A stretch of DNA of 64,000 nucleotides, taken from assembly GCF_014898055.3 (NCBI RefSeq), contig NW_023601104.1:87093106-87157105 (forward strand). Reading direction: 5' to 3'. The notes under the pieces are model-generated. The model saw only the letters and a program-made list of their open reading frames with translations. It was not told the DNA's origin and searched no databases. Numbering within the stretch: the stretch's first letter is position 1; the number at the start of each line of letters is the position of its first letter. This DNA comes from Talpa occidentalis. Lineage: Eukaryota > Chordata > Mammalia > Eulipotyphla > Talpidae. Below are positions 1 through 12,709 of this stretch, in pieces. The position numbers and the translations under genes were made by a program.

Positions 1-644
1 AATGAGTCTGAGAAGACTCCTTGCAAATATTGATATTATTTCTAATTACATTTTTCTTTTTCCAGCCACCATATTTGTTAGTTACTCTACTTTAGTAGTT
101 ACATACAGTGTTTGGAAATCTAAGAACAACATACAATAGTGCACTGAGATTGTAAAACACTAAGGGATATGAATTAAAGATAATCATATTTATATGCCAG
201 TCTCTGAAAACTCAGAAGCTTTTCCCATAACACATGATCTGAGTTTTCATTCAGCTTTTGAGCATAAAGTGGATGGACAGGATCAAGACAAATGTATGTC
301 CAGATCGCATCTCTCCAAATTGCTTATGTAATGATGCTGGAAGTTATGTAATCTATTTTCTTTAAAAATTCATGTCATATGTGTATTGGCTTATGATCAT
401 AAAGTAAAATGTTATAGAAGGTGTACATTATATATGAAATATCTTGCACTAAATGTGCACACTTAACAAATGCATGAGTCACATAGTCAGCGTTAGCTAT
501 CATTGCTACATAGTACCTTTTATGTAACACATTCATATTTCTATATATGTTCTCATTTTTTAATGACAAATGCCTCTTGTAATGCTCTTGTCATAAATAG
601 GCTTTGGATTATGATGATATATAGAGATACCATCAGTGCTAATA

Positions 645-775
645 ATGGCGTTCTATGTGTCAGACACTGTGCTAACACTCACTTATTTATACCTTGTTCT
701 TCCAAGGTAGTTTGCTCACTTTATAGGTGATAGTCCATAACTTAGAGACATTGTTACACTATTTGTAAGTGGACA
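645..775 (+). repeat. MIR-like SINE remnant
   Basis: It contains the diagnostic wording of the MIR core, diverged: TATGTGTCAGACACTGTGCT followed by a segment like 'cactttataggtga'. Age and divergence are typical of MIR. No target duplication is visible. Confidence 0.6.
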
Positions 776-868
776 AGATTGTTTTCTTAAACAGTGAACT
801 ACATCTAAATTTGTAAGACAAATAACAAAATATGATGATTGCTGTACTCATTACTTTAAATTATTTTA

Positions 869-1158
869 TTTTATTTATTTATTTTTTAAAAGATTTATTT
901 ATTTATTTATACAACCACTGGGTATAGGCAGAAGCGTGGGAGGGTGAGAGAATTCACCAGAGCCAGAGCGGGGAGCAGAGCAGGCAGAAGGACCGAAGTA
1001 CACTGCTGAGGGGAGCAGCAGGCGGCAGGAGAAGTCTGTGCGCCATGTGGGACCCTCCTCCGGTGGCCGGGGAGCAGCCGGGGATTGAACCAGCGCCGCT
1101 GAGGCTGCGGGCAGCTTCGCAGCCCAGCGCTCAACCGCTGCGCCACCGGGGAGGCCCC
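869..1158 (-). mobile_element. tRNA-derived SINE, young subfamily (copy 1)
   Basis: Full-length antisense copy: poly-T/TTTATTTA tail at the left, ACTGGGTATAG body, tRNA-like head ending GCGCCACCGGGGAGGCC at the right. It is flanked by a perfect 16-bp target duplication, ACTTTAAATTATTTTA at 853-868 and 1159-1174. The apparent ORF inside it is the SINE's own open frame and is not a gene. Confidence 0.92.
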
Positions 1159-1592
1159 ACTTTAAATTATTTTAAACTTCAATCTTGAGCACTGTATCTT
1201 AGAGTACTAACAATTTAATTGAGGCTGTGATATAGATGAATGATAAAGAATAATAAAAGATAATCATAAATACTCAACACAGTAGACAGATAGAAGAGGT
1301 GAAAACACTGAAATAGAGTGACTAGGGAAACTCATTAAAAAAGCAGGGTGGGCATGAAAGTTAAGTGAGATATAGATTGGACAGTGGATGAGAGAAAGGT
1401 TGGCCATACAAATATAACACTCTGCCTCCGGCATCTGGTCAACACTAATTATGTAGTTATCATATGTCTAAATGTATTTCCTAGTGATATACCTTCAGGG
1501 AGCGATGTGCATGCCCATCCAGAAGTATGGAAGTATTTGAGAACAGGAAAAGATATCTCCTTCAGAGGGGTAGGTTTTTTTTTTAGTGTATA

Positions 1593-1848
1593 GGATTTTT
1601 TTTATGTTTATTTATGCATACAAGAACTGGGGTGCAGGCCAGAGGTGCAGCGGGTGAGAGGATTCATCAGAGACAGAGTAGAGAGCAGAACATGTGGATC
1701 TACTGAAATACACTGCTGAGGGCAGCAGCTGGCGAGATTGGAGAGGTCTGCTGCACCAGCTCCCTGGCCTGGGATTGAACTCAGGCACAGTGGCTTGCAA
1801 TAACTTGATAGTGCTGAGACTTTAACCCTTGTGCCACCAGGGAGACCG
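1593..1848 (-). mobile_element. tRNA-derived SINE, older subfamily (copy 2)
   Basis: Antisense copy with the older body signature (GCATACAAGAACTGGGGTGC, then a 'gccagaggtg' motif) and an end reading GTGCCACCAGGGAGACCG. More diverged than copy 1. Target duplication not clear. Confidence 0.85.
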
Positions 1849-2668
1849 AAGAATAGGGTAATTTTAAACAGCAAATTTCTTAAATGAAATCCTGCAAAAA
1901 TATCAGAGTTAGAATAAGATTCAAAGAAAAGAGGAATTGAGAAAAATTTTTGTTTACAATTATAAAATTACTGACTACATTTTAGTACAGCTTTACTTCA
2001 ATAACAAGGCAGAACCAGATGGCAAGGGATTTTGTAAATGAGTTGGTGTGAAGCAAATCAGAGAAGCTAGTAGAGACAACCTATTTATTGTAGGATTTTG
2101 TTGCCATCATGAAATGTAAAGCTACTTTATAATGTTTACATGAAGTCATGTTGATTAGTTTCTGCCAGTTCTACACAGCCATTAATGAAACAAAATGGTC
2201 TTCATTGTATAAAATTAAGGAAGAATAAATGAGAAAAAGGATTAAGTTTCCATATAATTACATCAAACCCACTGTGAAATACATTATGTGGAACAAGACT
2301 GAGGATAAGAAACAAACAAAAATGAAGTAAACTAGCTAAATTGAGACTGTTTGCCATGCAGAACTCCATGGAATCTGTCTCTGGAGATTCTAGCAATGAT
2401 AACAAGTGAGAGTTTATTTTTCCATGTCTCTATTTGAACTAAAATTTTGCTGTCAATATACACATTCCTACACACACATATGTAGTCATATAATCACATG
2501 TACATAAACATGTAAATAAGTGGTGATTTGGAATGAGTACTTGATATGAAATTCTTTTAAACCTATAAGTTTAGAGGCTAAACTTTTGTATGTTATGGTG
2601 AAGATTTCAGTTATGTAAGTTCATTTTAGAGAAAAATGTTTTAATAGACTATTTCTTTTTTTTTGTAG

Positions 2669-2728
2669 GTTTTTTCATCAGGTCCTGATATTAATTATGA
2701 CCCACATCGTTGGTTAGCAGAAAGCAAG
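2669..2728 (+). CDS. CEP128: Internal coding exon of CEP128 (centrosomal protein 128), 60 bp
   Basis: Seen: a pyrimidine-rich tract ending in TTTTGTAG at 2661-2668 is followed by 20 open codons reading VFSSGPDINYDPHRWLAESK, then AAG|GTAATT, a good donor. Both ends are phase 0, so the exon joins in frame to the exon at 16885, giving ...WLAESK-TKLQWLCEELKERE. Known: CEP128 is a long coiled-coil protein of the mother-centriole subdistal appendages and ciliary base, with a large gene and long introns. From memory this segment lies in the last fifth of the roughly 1,100-residue human protein. The short PDINYDPHRW stretch is less coiled-coil-like than the next exon. The exon is too short to be found as an isolated ORF; splice sites and the in-frame join support it. 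The gene name rests on my recollection of the protein, not on a search. Confidence 0.8.
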
Positions 2729-3594
2729 GTAATTGACCTGAATCTTAAGGTTGCAATTTTTATGACTTTCAAGACGTCCTTTTTGGGTTAACCACATAGT
2801 TTTGTCACATAACTGAGCATATGGAGGTGTAATATTTCACTGCTGGGTAAGACATCATTGTCGTGTATTTAAGAAACCTATTGGCTCTTCAGTTTAACAT
2901 TTAAAAATTAGCTTTCAAAAATACAGGCACAGCATGAGAGAATAAAGGAAGGTAAGTCTGTTGAAACATTAAAACTAGATTATCAGGCCAATTGTGCTTT
3001 TTTTTTCTTGTGATGCCATCATCTCTGGAAGTGTACAAAGGTCAGAACACCTATAAGTAACCTTCATTTTACACAAGTATACTTATTATATGTTGGTCCC
3101 TGAGGGTAAAGGCAAAGTCTTCCAAATATCTGTGTGGCTCAACCAGATCTTTTCACCTTTCCAGTAGTCTTGTTTCCACTTTTACAAAATTGGTGGAGTA
3201 AATTTGACATTTTGAAGATAACTTTCCTTCTTTATAGTTTTTTTTTCCTTTAGCATTATGATTAAATTTAATGAAAAGTAAGAAAGTAGAAATAGAATTG
3301 AACAATTGGCTAATTTTAGCAAAAAGGTTCTTGTACTCTCTGGGATAATTATCTTCATATATGACATCAATTTGAAAATTCAGTAATTAAAATATAGAGA
3401 AATTGTAACCATATAAGATGTACGTATATATGCATTGAAGTATCAACATTCAAGCACTGTGTTCCTTTTTAGGTTTTTAACTTTAAGATATTAATATAGA
3501 AAGTCCTCCATCCCATTTAAATTCTGTAAAGAAACCAACAATACTATAAACCTGACCAATTGTGGTCTAACTTTGAATTTTATTGCAAGTAAAT

Positions 3595-3745
3595 ACCTTT
3601 ACATTTGTAAAGTGCTATTATTTAAAAAGTATGAGAAAAGTGAGGTTTGAGGGGCTTGTGACTTTTCTAGTGCCATGTAAAGAATGAGAAAATGGATTAA
3701 ACACCACATCAGGCCCATAGTTAATGTCCTTACCATTCTATATAT
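3595..3745 (+). repeat. MIR-like remnant
   Basis: Diverged wording of the MIR 3' half: 'tgagaaaagtgaggtttg', then 'gacttttctagtgccatg' and 'gaatgagaaaatgg'. Weak, by eye only. Confidence 0.35.
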
Positions 3746-5229
3746 TTCCATCTAAAATCTTTGTTTATTCAGCCATGATTTATTGATTGTGTACCTTTTG
3801 GTGTCAAGACACTGGGCATGTAAGTGTTAGTAGGTCCTGGGAGTCTCGTAGGGAAAACAGAGATGTAAACAAATTTTAAAAGTTCTTAAAGTGTTTTATA
3901 TTATTATAGAACTATATGAATATTGACAGTGGAATACAGATGAAAGAAGAACCAACTATGATGTTTGTCATGGGGTAGGAGAGTATGCAACTGACAGCAT
4001 GTCATAGAAGACTTCTGTAAAAATGCAGCATTTAAATTTGGTCATATAAAATATATATGTAAATTCTTCATTTTGCTAATTATAGCTATATCAATGGCCA
4101 GAAAATCGAGACTTGAGTAAAAACAGATACCATACACTGTGACTGGGGACATGTGGGAATGTTGGAAAGACTAGGTTCACCTCTGAGGGCCTGTATGCAT
4201 TTAAAAAGCCACTGAAAACATTTTTAATAAGAAACTAATGGTATTGTGGTTGAACATTGATATTTACCTCACCTTGTAAAATTTTCTCTCTACTTTAAAT
4301 CCAGTGATCCTGTGCAGTCCTAATGGCTTTTGGCAGAACCAAATGCAAGTGTGTATTTATGCCACCTGCATAGGAAATTTAAAACATACATAGCAAATTA
4401 TTTTGGTGTGCATTTATACAGCATTTCCCTCTTTTCTTTCTCCCTATTCCATGATTCCAACAAGAGGAGCTGTGTACTTGGAATTTTCTTTCAAGTTAAA
4501 ATCTTCATCATTTCTGAACCGAAGGCTTTCACTACTGCTGTTCACTTAAATTATGAGAGCCAGAGATGACTCTTCATCATAGTTCTTTAATTTGGGAGCT
4601 AGTCACCAGTTTTCCCTTATCATTTAATGGGATTGAACTTCTGATCAGATGAGTTTTAATACTGCATGAGACAACTGTTCCTTTACAGTGTAAAAGGGTT
4701 GTGATAAGCAATGTCATGCTGACCCACTGACTGAGGAGGAATTGAATCTATTTACTAGAAAGATGGCTTAGGTTATTGATGGGCTACAATATTGTAATTC
4801 CCATGAGCCATGGCAGACAGCTCTATAAGTATTGAAGATAAGATCTGAAATCAGAGGACAAAAACTTTATGGAAAGTAGAATTGCTATTCAGCTAGTTCA
4901 TACTGACATCTTGCAGTATTAGAAAGACCTCTGAGGGCTTTTGGTAATTGTTTTAATAAATCTGCCAAATGAATTTCTTCTGCCACTGTTAATCCTAGAA
5001 GAAATAGAGGATCAGTTTGGGGATTGTGTCACTTTTGCTTTGTTGGCAGTGGTGGCATAACGTAAACATGAAGTTCAACTAAGAGTTGAACCAAGCTTCC
5101 AGATAAAATAGCCAGTGAATGGTAAGACTAATACATTCAGGGGAGGAAAGGTTGACACGGTTGCTAAAGGAATGTAAGGGAAGGAGTTCCCATAGATTTG
5201 GGACTTGCTTTTTGCCATAAATCTGGGCA

Positions 5230-6010
5230 AGGCATGTGGGGACCAAATTTTATTTAGTTTAGAAAGAATTTACTAAGTGTTATGTCTTAGATGCTATATT
5301 ATATGCTATGCACATAAAAATGAATTATAACATGATCCTTCCTCTTGAGGAACAACATGTTCCATTTCCTCTAGGAAAGCTATCACAAGGTAGAAAATTT
5401 AATATTACATGAAGGAGTTGTGATAAGGTGCAGAGGGCATAGAAGCTGATGCCTTAGATGAATCTTGAAGTTAGCTGGGTAAAGAGAAAAGTGCATGTAT
5501 GCAGAATAAATCACTGTAGGAATGGCATGGAAGGGAAATACTATGACAAATGCCAAGAAATTCCAAGCGATTTGGCAATACTACTTCCTACAATGTGAGA
5601 GTATGAGAAAGAAAATGTCAGAGATTAGGCTGTGGACAGAGGTGGAGTTTAGAACCACGAGAAGAGCATTGCCAGTTATTTTAAAAGCTTGGGTTCAGTT
5701 CTGCATTTAATAGAGAGCTCAAGAGGAGTTCTGTACAGGGGAGTGATATGCTCATATTTTTACATTAGAAGCATCGTCTGATAGAGTGGATTAGAAGTGG
5801 GCAGACCAAGGAAAAGTAGGGAAACCACTTAAGGAGTCTTTGGTGTGGTAGGGTGAAAGTCCAAATTAAGGAAATAGCAAAGATTCAGAGAAGAACAGAC
5901 TGGAGTAATACTTTAGTAATGCATGCAAGTGATATTTAATATTATGTCAGAGGGCTATGAAGATGTCCAGGATTTTCAAGCCCCGAGAAGATTGGTATCT
6001 GAATAGATGA
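5230..6010 (+). repeat. Ancient mammalian interspersed repeat, family not assigned
   Basis: This follows the well-known mammalian repeat text in order: 'atgctatgcacat', a reservoir-like phrase 'gatccttcctcttgagga', an aggregate around 'tcttgaagttagctgggtaa', 'ggggagtgatatgctcat', and 'gggcagaccaaggaaaagta'. Heavily diverged. I recognise the pattern but cannot name the family. Related pieces occur at about 17375-17760 and 53150-53560. Confidence 0.45.
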
Positions 6011-6784
6011 GCATGTAGATGCCTAAATGGCAAGCTAGCAGAAATATTAAAAGTGTTTCTACTGTAGGGATTGATGGTCAGATAATTTTATTCGGACAGG
6101 AAGGCACAAAGAAAAGCCAGGACAAATGTACAGATCAGCATTTAGGGTCAAATCATGAAAAGAAATAAGAAAGCAAAGGTATTCTCAGCACATGTAAACA
6201 TGGGAGTCTAGTACTAATTTTTTTTCTCTAAGATGCAAACAAAAAGTAAATTTGCACTTTTTTTTTTGGACATAGATATCTATACTTTTCCTCCTTGGCC
6301 TTTATTCTACTGTTTCGAAATTGCCGTTTTACTCTTCTCCTCTTTCTCTTGTGTACAAACTTTATAAGGGAAGGTCTATGTCCATCTTGTTCTCATGCAT
6401 CCTTAGCGCTATCTTTACCTCAGTGCTTAGCTAGATACTCAATATATTTTTTAAACAGGCCTGTTATATTAGACCTGCTCCATGTTCCCTCTCAGGGTAC
6501 TTCCTCAACTTATCATTGAAGAATAAATATCAAATAGATTAGATTTTAGGAAGCATGTGAATTACCAAATTTTGGTTTCATCTGAACAGAACTATAATAA
6601 GATTATATAAGGGAGAAATATTCTTCCAGTTTTATTTGGGGACTTTTCCTATATTACCATATTTGGGATCATCCTAAACAATCATACTTTTCATAGTTTA
6701 AAGTGTTCCACGCATTGCCTAGTATCTGCTTTCCTCAACTGTTTTTGGAATGTTCCGACTGACACAGCTTTAGAGAACATGCAG

Positions 6785-6920
6785 TTTGACCTGCTCATTT
6801 TGTAGACAAGAGAGATACAGAGCTTTGAATTTTACCTAAGGACATATAGCTAATTAATTACTGAGGATGATTTAGAACCTGGATTTCTGACTCTGTGCCA
6901 CTGATTCTTTCCATTGTTTC
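6785..6920 (+). repeat. MIR remnant, 3' half
   Basis: The order 'cattttgtagacaaga', 'ggacatatagctaatt', 'gaacctggatttctgactc' matches the MIR core and 3' region (tag of dropped bases, 'gaacccaggtctgtctgac' type). Confidence 0.65.
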
Positions 6921-7496
6921 TGTAATCTGCACTTGAATGTAAACCTTATATTAATGTTGCTGTAGATTTTTAAAAAACAGTGTGTGTGAAGTATTAGAGC
7001 CAGTGCATTTAATTCTTGTTGAAGGATTTGAATAATCATTTAGTATTTTGTTCTTTAATATAGACATCAGTATATATTACAAATACTCACCTATCTTGAG
7101 TCATTTATTGGACATACACTTTAGATTGTGTACCTGGAACACAGTCAGCTTAATTATAGGAAAGTGTTTTCTTTCTTTAACTGTATATCCTTATTATGGA
7201 GATATTTTTGCTCTCTTCCTGATTATTTTCATAACTGAGTAAAGAAGTTGAGAAAGTCTCATCACTGAAAGAATTATAATTACATTTTGAGGTTGACTTA
7301 GATTTGAATTTTGTAGTTTTGGTTTAATTCTTGTTTTTGTGGCCTAGCTTATTCTTAAAAATTGTCATCTTCTTTCTTTATTTTGGTTTTAATGTGAACC
7401 AAATGAATTTCTTTTAGAATTTTGGCAAAGGAAGCAGAGTAGTTAAAAGTAAGAAAAAGTGTGGGTCCTAATGTCACTAATGCTGTAATTTTTTTT

Positions 7497-7782
7497 TTTA
7501 AATGACAACTCTTTTATTTATTTTTTTAAGATTTATTTATTTATTTATACAAGCACTGGGTACAGTCAGAAGCGCGGGAGGGTGAGAGAATTCACCAGAG
7601 CCAGAGCGGGAGCAGAGCAGGCAGAAGGACCGAAGTACACTGTTGAGGGGAGCAGCGGGCGGCAGGAGAGGTCTGCGCGCCATGTGGGAGCCTCACCTGG
7701 CGGCTGGGGATCGAACTGGTGCTGCAGAGACTGCTGTCAGCTTTGCAACCCAGCGCTCAGCCGCTGCGCCACCGGGGAGTCC
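7497..7782 (-). mobile_element. tRNA-derived SINE, young subfamily (copy 3)
   Basis: Antisense copy with ACAAGCACTGGGTACAGTCA and a head ending CGCCACCGGGGAGTCC. The target duplication is imperfect: CTAATGCTGTAATTTTTT at 7477 and CTAATGCTATAATTTTTT at 7783. A short non-SINE segment (AATGACAACTC) lies between the left duplication and the A-rich tail. Confidence 0.9.
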
Positions 7783-8414
7783 CTAATGCTATAATTTTTT
7801 ATTAAATTTTTTTCTCTAGGTTTTTAGCTATGAGTTACTCCTTAGTGACTTCTGTGTAATTTTATACTCAATTTCAGTAGACGCTTCAGATTAAAAAGAT
7901 AATTTTGATTGTTTTACTAGATTCTTATAAATATTCCCACCTAATTGCAGGCTGTCAACTTAGAAGGTTAAAATACTGCCTTGTTTAGACATTTCTTCTC
8001 TATTTTTGTTTGTTCAGCAATACTTGTTGACGTAGTTGAGTAAGCGTGCTTATTATGTAATCTGTAAGATGTTCTTGTGACTGGTTAATAGACTGATGTT
8101 TGCACTGTGATTAATATCCTTGTCAGCTAATTATTATTTGGAATTTGTTGAAGTTATTCCTCCACTGTGTTCCAGGCTGTTTCTTCAGGACACTTAATGA
8201 AGATGCTGAGTGTTTCTGTAACAAACGCTGATTCTCATAATTGATTATCGGTTGATTAAATTTCCATAAATTAATATTTTGTTTTGTAGGATTAATAATA
8301 TATTCTGCATACACATTCAATTGCTAATAAGCATCTAATGATAACCTATTTTCAATTTTGTATGGCAGTAGAATAAAGGTTTAATAGTTTAAACTAAAGC
8401 CATAGATCATGTTT

Positions 8415-8720
8415 TATTAGTCTGCTTAGTCTGTTCTTACAAAATAGCAGCACTCGGTGACTTAAATCAGTTATTTATTTTCTCACATTTCATTAGGCTA
8501 TGAGTGCAAGATCAAGAAGCCAGGGTTGGTGTCTGGTGAGTCTTCTTTCTGCCTTGTAGAAGACCACCTTTCATGTCGGGGTAGAGGATGGAGCATGATT
8601 AAATAATTTTGAAAATATACTCTAGCTTCTAGGTGTTTCAGTTTTGAAATGTGGTTATGAAGTATATCTATTTCCTTTTTGCTTAACTTCCTCAAATCAT
8701 TGGACACAGTGGTTAGTATC
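8415..8720 (+). repeat. Old mammalian repeat remnant
   Basis: Contains the familiar diverged phrases 'tctgttcttacaaaatag', 'ggtgacttaaatcag' and 'caagatcaagaagccagg', followed by 'tggtgtctggtgag'. This is a common mammalian repeat whose family I will not name. Confidence 0.4.
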
Positions 8721-9859
8721 TAGATCCTTGAAGATCCTTGAAGCTTGGTGAAATAGTTTCAAAATATAGAATTGGTTGAATAGAATCAGAACCTGTAGCT
8801 TTCCAAGATGCTATTCAGAGCTGTTGCTTATGACCATGCCTAAATGGCAGAGCTAGTGGCTGGAATATGTGCATCCTTTCAGCCCTTCTTCTTTGTATTT
8901 TTATACTGCAAATTGATACTGTTCAGGTTCTGAATGTGTTAATTTTGAATCTTCATTAAGCTTTCTTAATATAGTAATATTAAAAATTAAGAGTTTTTTT
9001 CTTTTTCATTTTTGTTACTGAATGCAAGGTACTACTTTATTATAAGAACATAAAGCCATCCCCTTTTCCTTTTAAATGCATCTGTCAGTCCTCACTCTGT
9101 GCAGAGTACTGTACTATTAGCTATATTGTGTGTATGTGCTCAGGTGTGTGTGTGTATGAACATGAACACACACCCACTCCCAAAGAGTTTTAATGGAAGA
9201 GTATATACTTTCCTGTTGACAGAGTGTGCTGTTAAACATATCCATGTTGTACTACTTTTTTACTTTGGGGTCTTGCATCCCAGACTAGACATTTTCCTAC
9301 TGCCTTTCCAATGACTTCTCAACTTTATTTTATTCCCCTTCTGTCCATCTCTTCTAAAGTTACTTTGTTCTTTCTCTAGATACTCTCTGTTGGCTACTTT
9401 ATCTGTTTCTATGTCTTTAACTTCTTCTATTCTGTTGATTCTTTCTGGATCTCTTGTCCATATCTATTGAGCTTTAGACCTACATATTCAAGGAGTCATC
9501 TAGCTATAGAAAGTGTTCATTTTGTCTGGCAAAGAGTTGATCATCTTTTCTGATTTCCTCTTCTAGAAGCTTTTTTCTCTTTTTGTATTTGCATGAATGT
9601 TTCAAAGTGGATATTGGGAAATGAAGCAGGCTTAATTATATTTCTGCAGTCATCATTAGATGTCCTTAGCCCAATTTAAGTTGGGGACTTCCTGTATTTA
9701 TCCAGTGACTTTTAAACAAGACAGAGGCCTAGGAATTATGTAGCAGGTACTAAGGCTGTGTCTCATCTCTGCAGGGAGTTTTAAATTTAGCCTTATTTTC
9801 TTGTTCCATCTTAAATTCCTTCCTTCATTTTCTTTGGTTAAATAACAGTAGAACTGAGA

Positions 9860-12025
9860 GTTCATCACATTCTTCACAATTTACCTCTTTAGAATGTACC
9901 ATTGCTAGTTTTTAGTATGTTCACCCATCACCACAATGAATTTAAAAATATTTTTGTTGCTCTACAAAGAAAATCTGAATCCTTTAGCATTACCTCCAAA
10001 GCTGCTCAACCCACCCACCCCCAACACCCCAGTCAACAAATAATCTGCTTTCTATCTCTATAGGTTTGCCTGTTCTGTATATTTCAAATAAATGGAATCC
10101 TATAATATGCGGTCCAATATGATTGACTTCTTTCAGTTAGTCAAGGTTTCAAGATTCATCCATTACAACATTATCATTACTTTGCGTCTGGCTAAATAAT
10201 AGTCCATTTTATGGATGTATAACATATTTTATTTGTTCATTTATCAACTGCTGTACACTTGGTTTATTTCCATTCCTTGGCTATCATGAATAATGCTTTT
10301 ATGAATATTTGTGTACAAGTTTTGGCATTAACATATGTCTTCTCTTGGATATATACCTAGGAGTTTAATTGCAGGGTTATGCAATTATGGCCAGATTGTT
10401 TTCCAGAGTGACTGCACCACTGTACATTCCTGCCAGCAGAATATGAGAATTCCAAGTTATCCACATATACACCAAGAGTTGTTATTATCTGTCCTTTTGA
10501 TTATAGCTTTCCCGCTGGGCGTGAAATGGAATCTCATTGTGGTTTTGATTTGCACTTCCCTGATGACTAATGATGTCAAGTATCTTTTCATATGGTTATT
10601 GGCTATTTGTATATCTCCTTTGGAGAATTGTCTATTTAGATCTTTTGCCCAATTCATTGTTTGTATTTTTATTACTGAATTCTTATGATTCAAGACACAA
10701 ATACCTTGTAAAATATGTGAGTTGCAAATATTTTCTCCCAATCAATGGGTTGGCTTTTCACTTTGTTGATTATGAAGCAGAAGGTTGAATTTATTGACTT
10801 TTTTTCTTTGGTTGCTTGTGCTTTTGGTGTCATATCTAAGAAATCGTTGTTAACTCAAGGTCACAGAGACTTATGCTGGTGTTTTGTTCTCAGAGTCTTA
10901 CAGTCTTAGTCCTTACATTTAGGTATTCGATTCATTTTGAATTAATTTTTCTATATGACATGAACTATGGGTCCAAGTTGACTTTTTTGTATGCGGCTAT
11001 TCAGTTGTCTAGGAGCTTTAGTTGAAAAGTTAATTCTTTTTCCATTAATTTTTTGGTATCCTTGTTAGAAAATCTATTGATAATGTAGTACAGGTTTATT
11101 TCTGGATTCTTAACTCTATTCATTGATCTGTGTGTCTATCTATATACCAATACCACCATATCTTGATTATTATAGCTCTATAGTAAGCTTTAAAATGGTT
11201 AAGTGTGAGTCCTTCAACTTTTTTCCTCCCCAATATTTTCTGACGATTCTGGGTCCCTTTAATGTCCATATGGAAATTTAGACTCACCTTTTCAATTTTT
11301 CCAATAAAGTAATTTGGGGTTTTGTTATGGAATGTTGAATCTGTAAATCAGTTTTTTTTTTTTCTGGGGGGAGGGATATTTCCATCTTAATGATATTAAT
11401 TCTTATTAGCATGTACATGGGCTGCCCTAAATAGGACTTCTTTATTTTTTTAATAGTGATTTTGTAGTTTTCAGAGTATAAGTTGTACATTTCTTTTTGA
11501 AAGTATTACTAGTTATTTTACTCTTTGATGCTATTACAAATATTATTTTTTAAATTTTATTTTCTGAATCGATTGTTACAAGTCTATAAAAATACAATTG
11601 ATTTGTGTATATTGATCTTTTCTTCTGCAGCCTTGTTGAACATTTTTGTTAAATAGTTTTTATGGTGGAATCATTAGTAAATTTTCAAATGGACCATGTC
11701 ATCTGCAAATACATTTAAATGTGTTTACTTCTTTTCCATCTGCATATATTTGATTTCATTTTCTTGCATAATTGGTCTGTCTTGACCTGTTATTACAATG
11801 TTAATTTTAACGTTATTTAATCTGCTAGAGCAGATATCCTTTACTTGTTTCTCATCTTAGGTGGAACACATTGAATCTTTCACTATTAAGTATGGTTATA
11901 GCTGTAGGTTTTCCTTAGGGTTTATTTTCAGGTTGAGAAAGTTCCCTTTTATTGTAGTTTACTGAGTGTCTTTATCTTGAATGGGTGTTGAATTTCATCC
12001 TATGCTTTTTCTATACTTTTGATAT
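9860..12025 (-). mobile_element. L1 (LINE-1) remnant, antisense, 3' UTR and ORF2 C-terminal region
   Basis: Antisense L1 of the L1M type. Seen in order: a C-rich 3'-end segment (9990-10035), then reversed ORF2 C-terminal sequence (TRVQIKTT-like frame on the - strand at 10457-10741, interrupted by stops), then the classic antisense ORF2 phrases 'ttggtgtcatatctaag', 'ttatttctggattc' and 'attatagctctatagtaag'. Many stops and indels, so long dead. It resumes at about 12475 after an LTR-like insertion. Confidence 0.85.
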
Positions 12026-12474
12026 TTTTACAAACCCTGACATAAAAGAATGGGTCCTTTGTCCTCTAGGGAAAGAATTCACCAGAGAGCTTTAGGCATA
12101 GTTGAAGTAGGCAAAACTTTATTAGAGAGACTCATACATGAGGGAGACAGTGCTGTAGAGGGGAATATAGCCTGTCTCCTCGAAGGGAGTTAGGAGGGAG
12201 GAGGAGAGCAGTGTCATAGCTTGTTCTGGATTGGGCTATGCCTGGGCATGGGTTGACAGGTTACATTCCAACCTTGCACACATGTTCTTGGCCTTCTCCC
12301 TTCAGGAAATTGTGACATAATCATTAGTTAGTATCTAATGCTTTTTGTCTATCATGGTGCCTCATGGTCATTGTGGTGGGCCAAATTGGACAAGACTTGA
12401 CAGTCCATGATTTAGTCCACCTGTTCAAACAGGCCTTGGGGCAACTCATCCTACTGGTTTACTTTTTTTTTTTT
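12026..12474 (-). mobile_element. LTR-like element inserted in the L1 (probable solitary ERV LTR)
   Basis: A GC-richer block interrupts a collinear antisense L1. It contains 'gcaaaactttattaga', which on the - strand gives an AATAAAG polyadenylation-type signal, and it lacks coding potential. Size (about 450 bp) and position inside the L1 fit a solitary LTR. Exact ends and duplication were not resolved. Confidence 0.45.
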
Positions 12475-12690
12475 TTTTTGTTAACCTAGATTGTTTTAAT
12501 ATGATCATGTGGCTTTTAACCCTAATTCTTATTAATATGGTATATTATATTATTTTATTTTCAGATCTTTAACTTTATATTCCTGGGGTAATTCCCACTT
12601 GATCTTGATATAAAACATCTCTATATGTTGTTGGATTCTACTTGCTAACATTTTATTGAGGATTTAAAAAAATCTGTATTCATAAGTCAT
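12475..12690 (-). mobile_element. L1 remnant, continuation of the antisense copy
   Basis: It resumes the antisense ORF2 text after the LTR-like block: 'attcctggggtaattccc', 'acttgatcttgatataaa' and 'attttattgaggattt', in the expected order for the same L1. Confidence 0.75.
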
Positions 12691-12709
12691 ATTTATATCC
12701 ACAGTCTTA

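Larger units (their letters stand above)
1..2668 (+). other. CEP128: Intron of CEP128, 3' part
   Basis: This is the sequence upstream of the first recognised exon and it ends in a polypyrimidine tract and TAG. It contains a MIR-like fragment (about 645-775) and two antisense SINEs. The rest (1-640, 1175-1590, 1849-2650) shows no exon with splice sites that I can support and no recognisable repeat. The small open frames here are short and start at random ATGs. Confidence 0.65.

Noticed and set aside
907..1146. Repeated open frames beginning MAQRLSAGLRSC... (907-1146, 18152-18370, 37369-37608, 50426-50617, 51334-51552) that look like a conserved protein family
   Set aside because: They are the same frame of the same SINE head, conserved because the SINE copies are young. 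There is no codon-level constraint or gene structure.
10335..10788. 117-, 94- and 72-codon frames
   Set aside because: They belong to, or are shadows of, a degraded antisense L1 ORF2.
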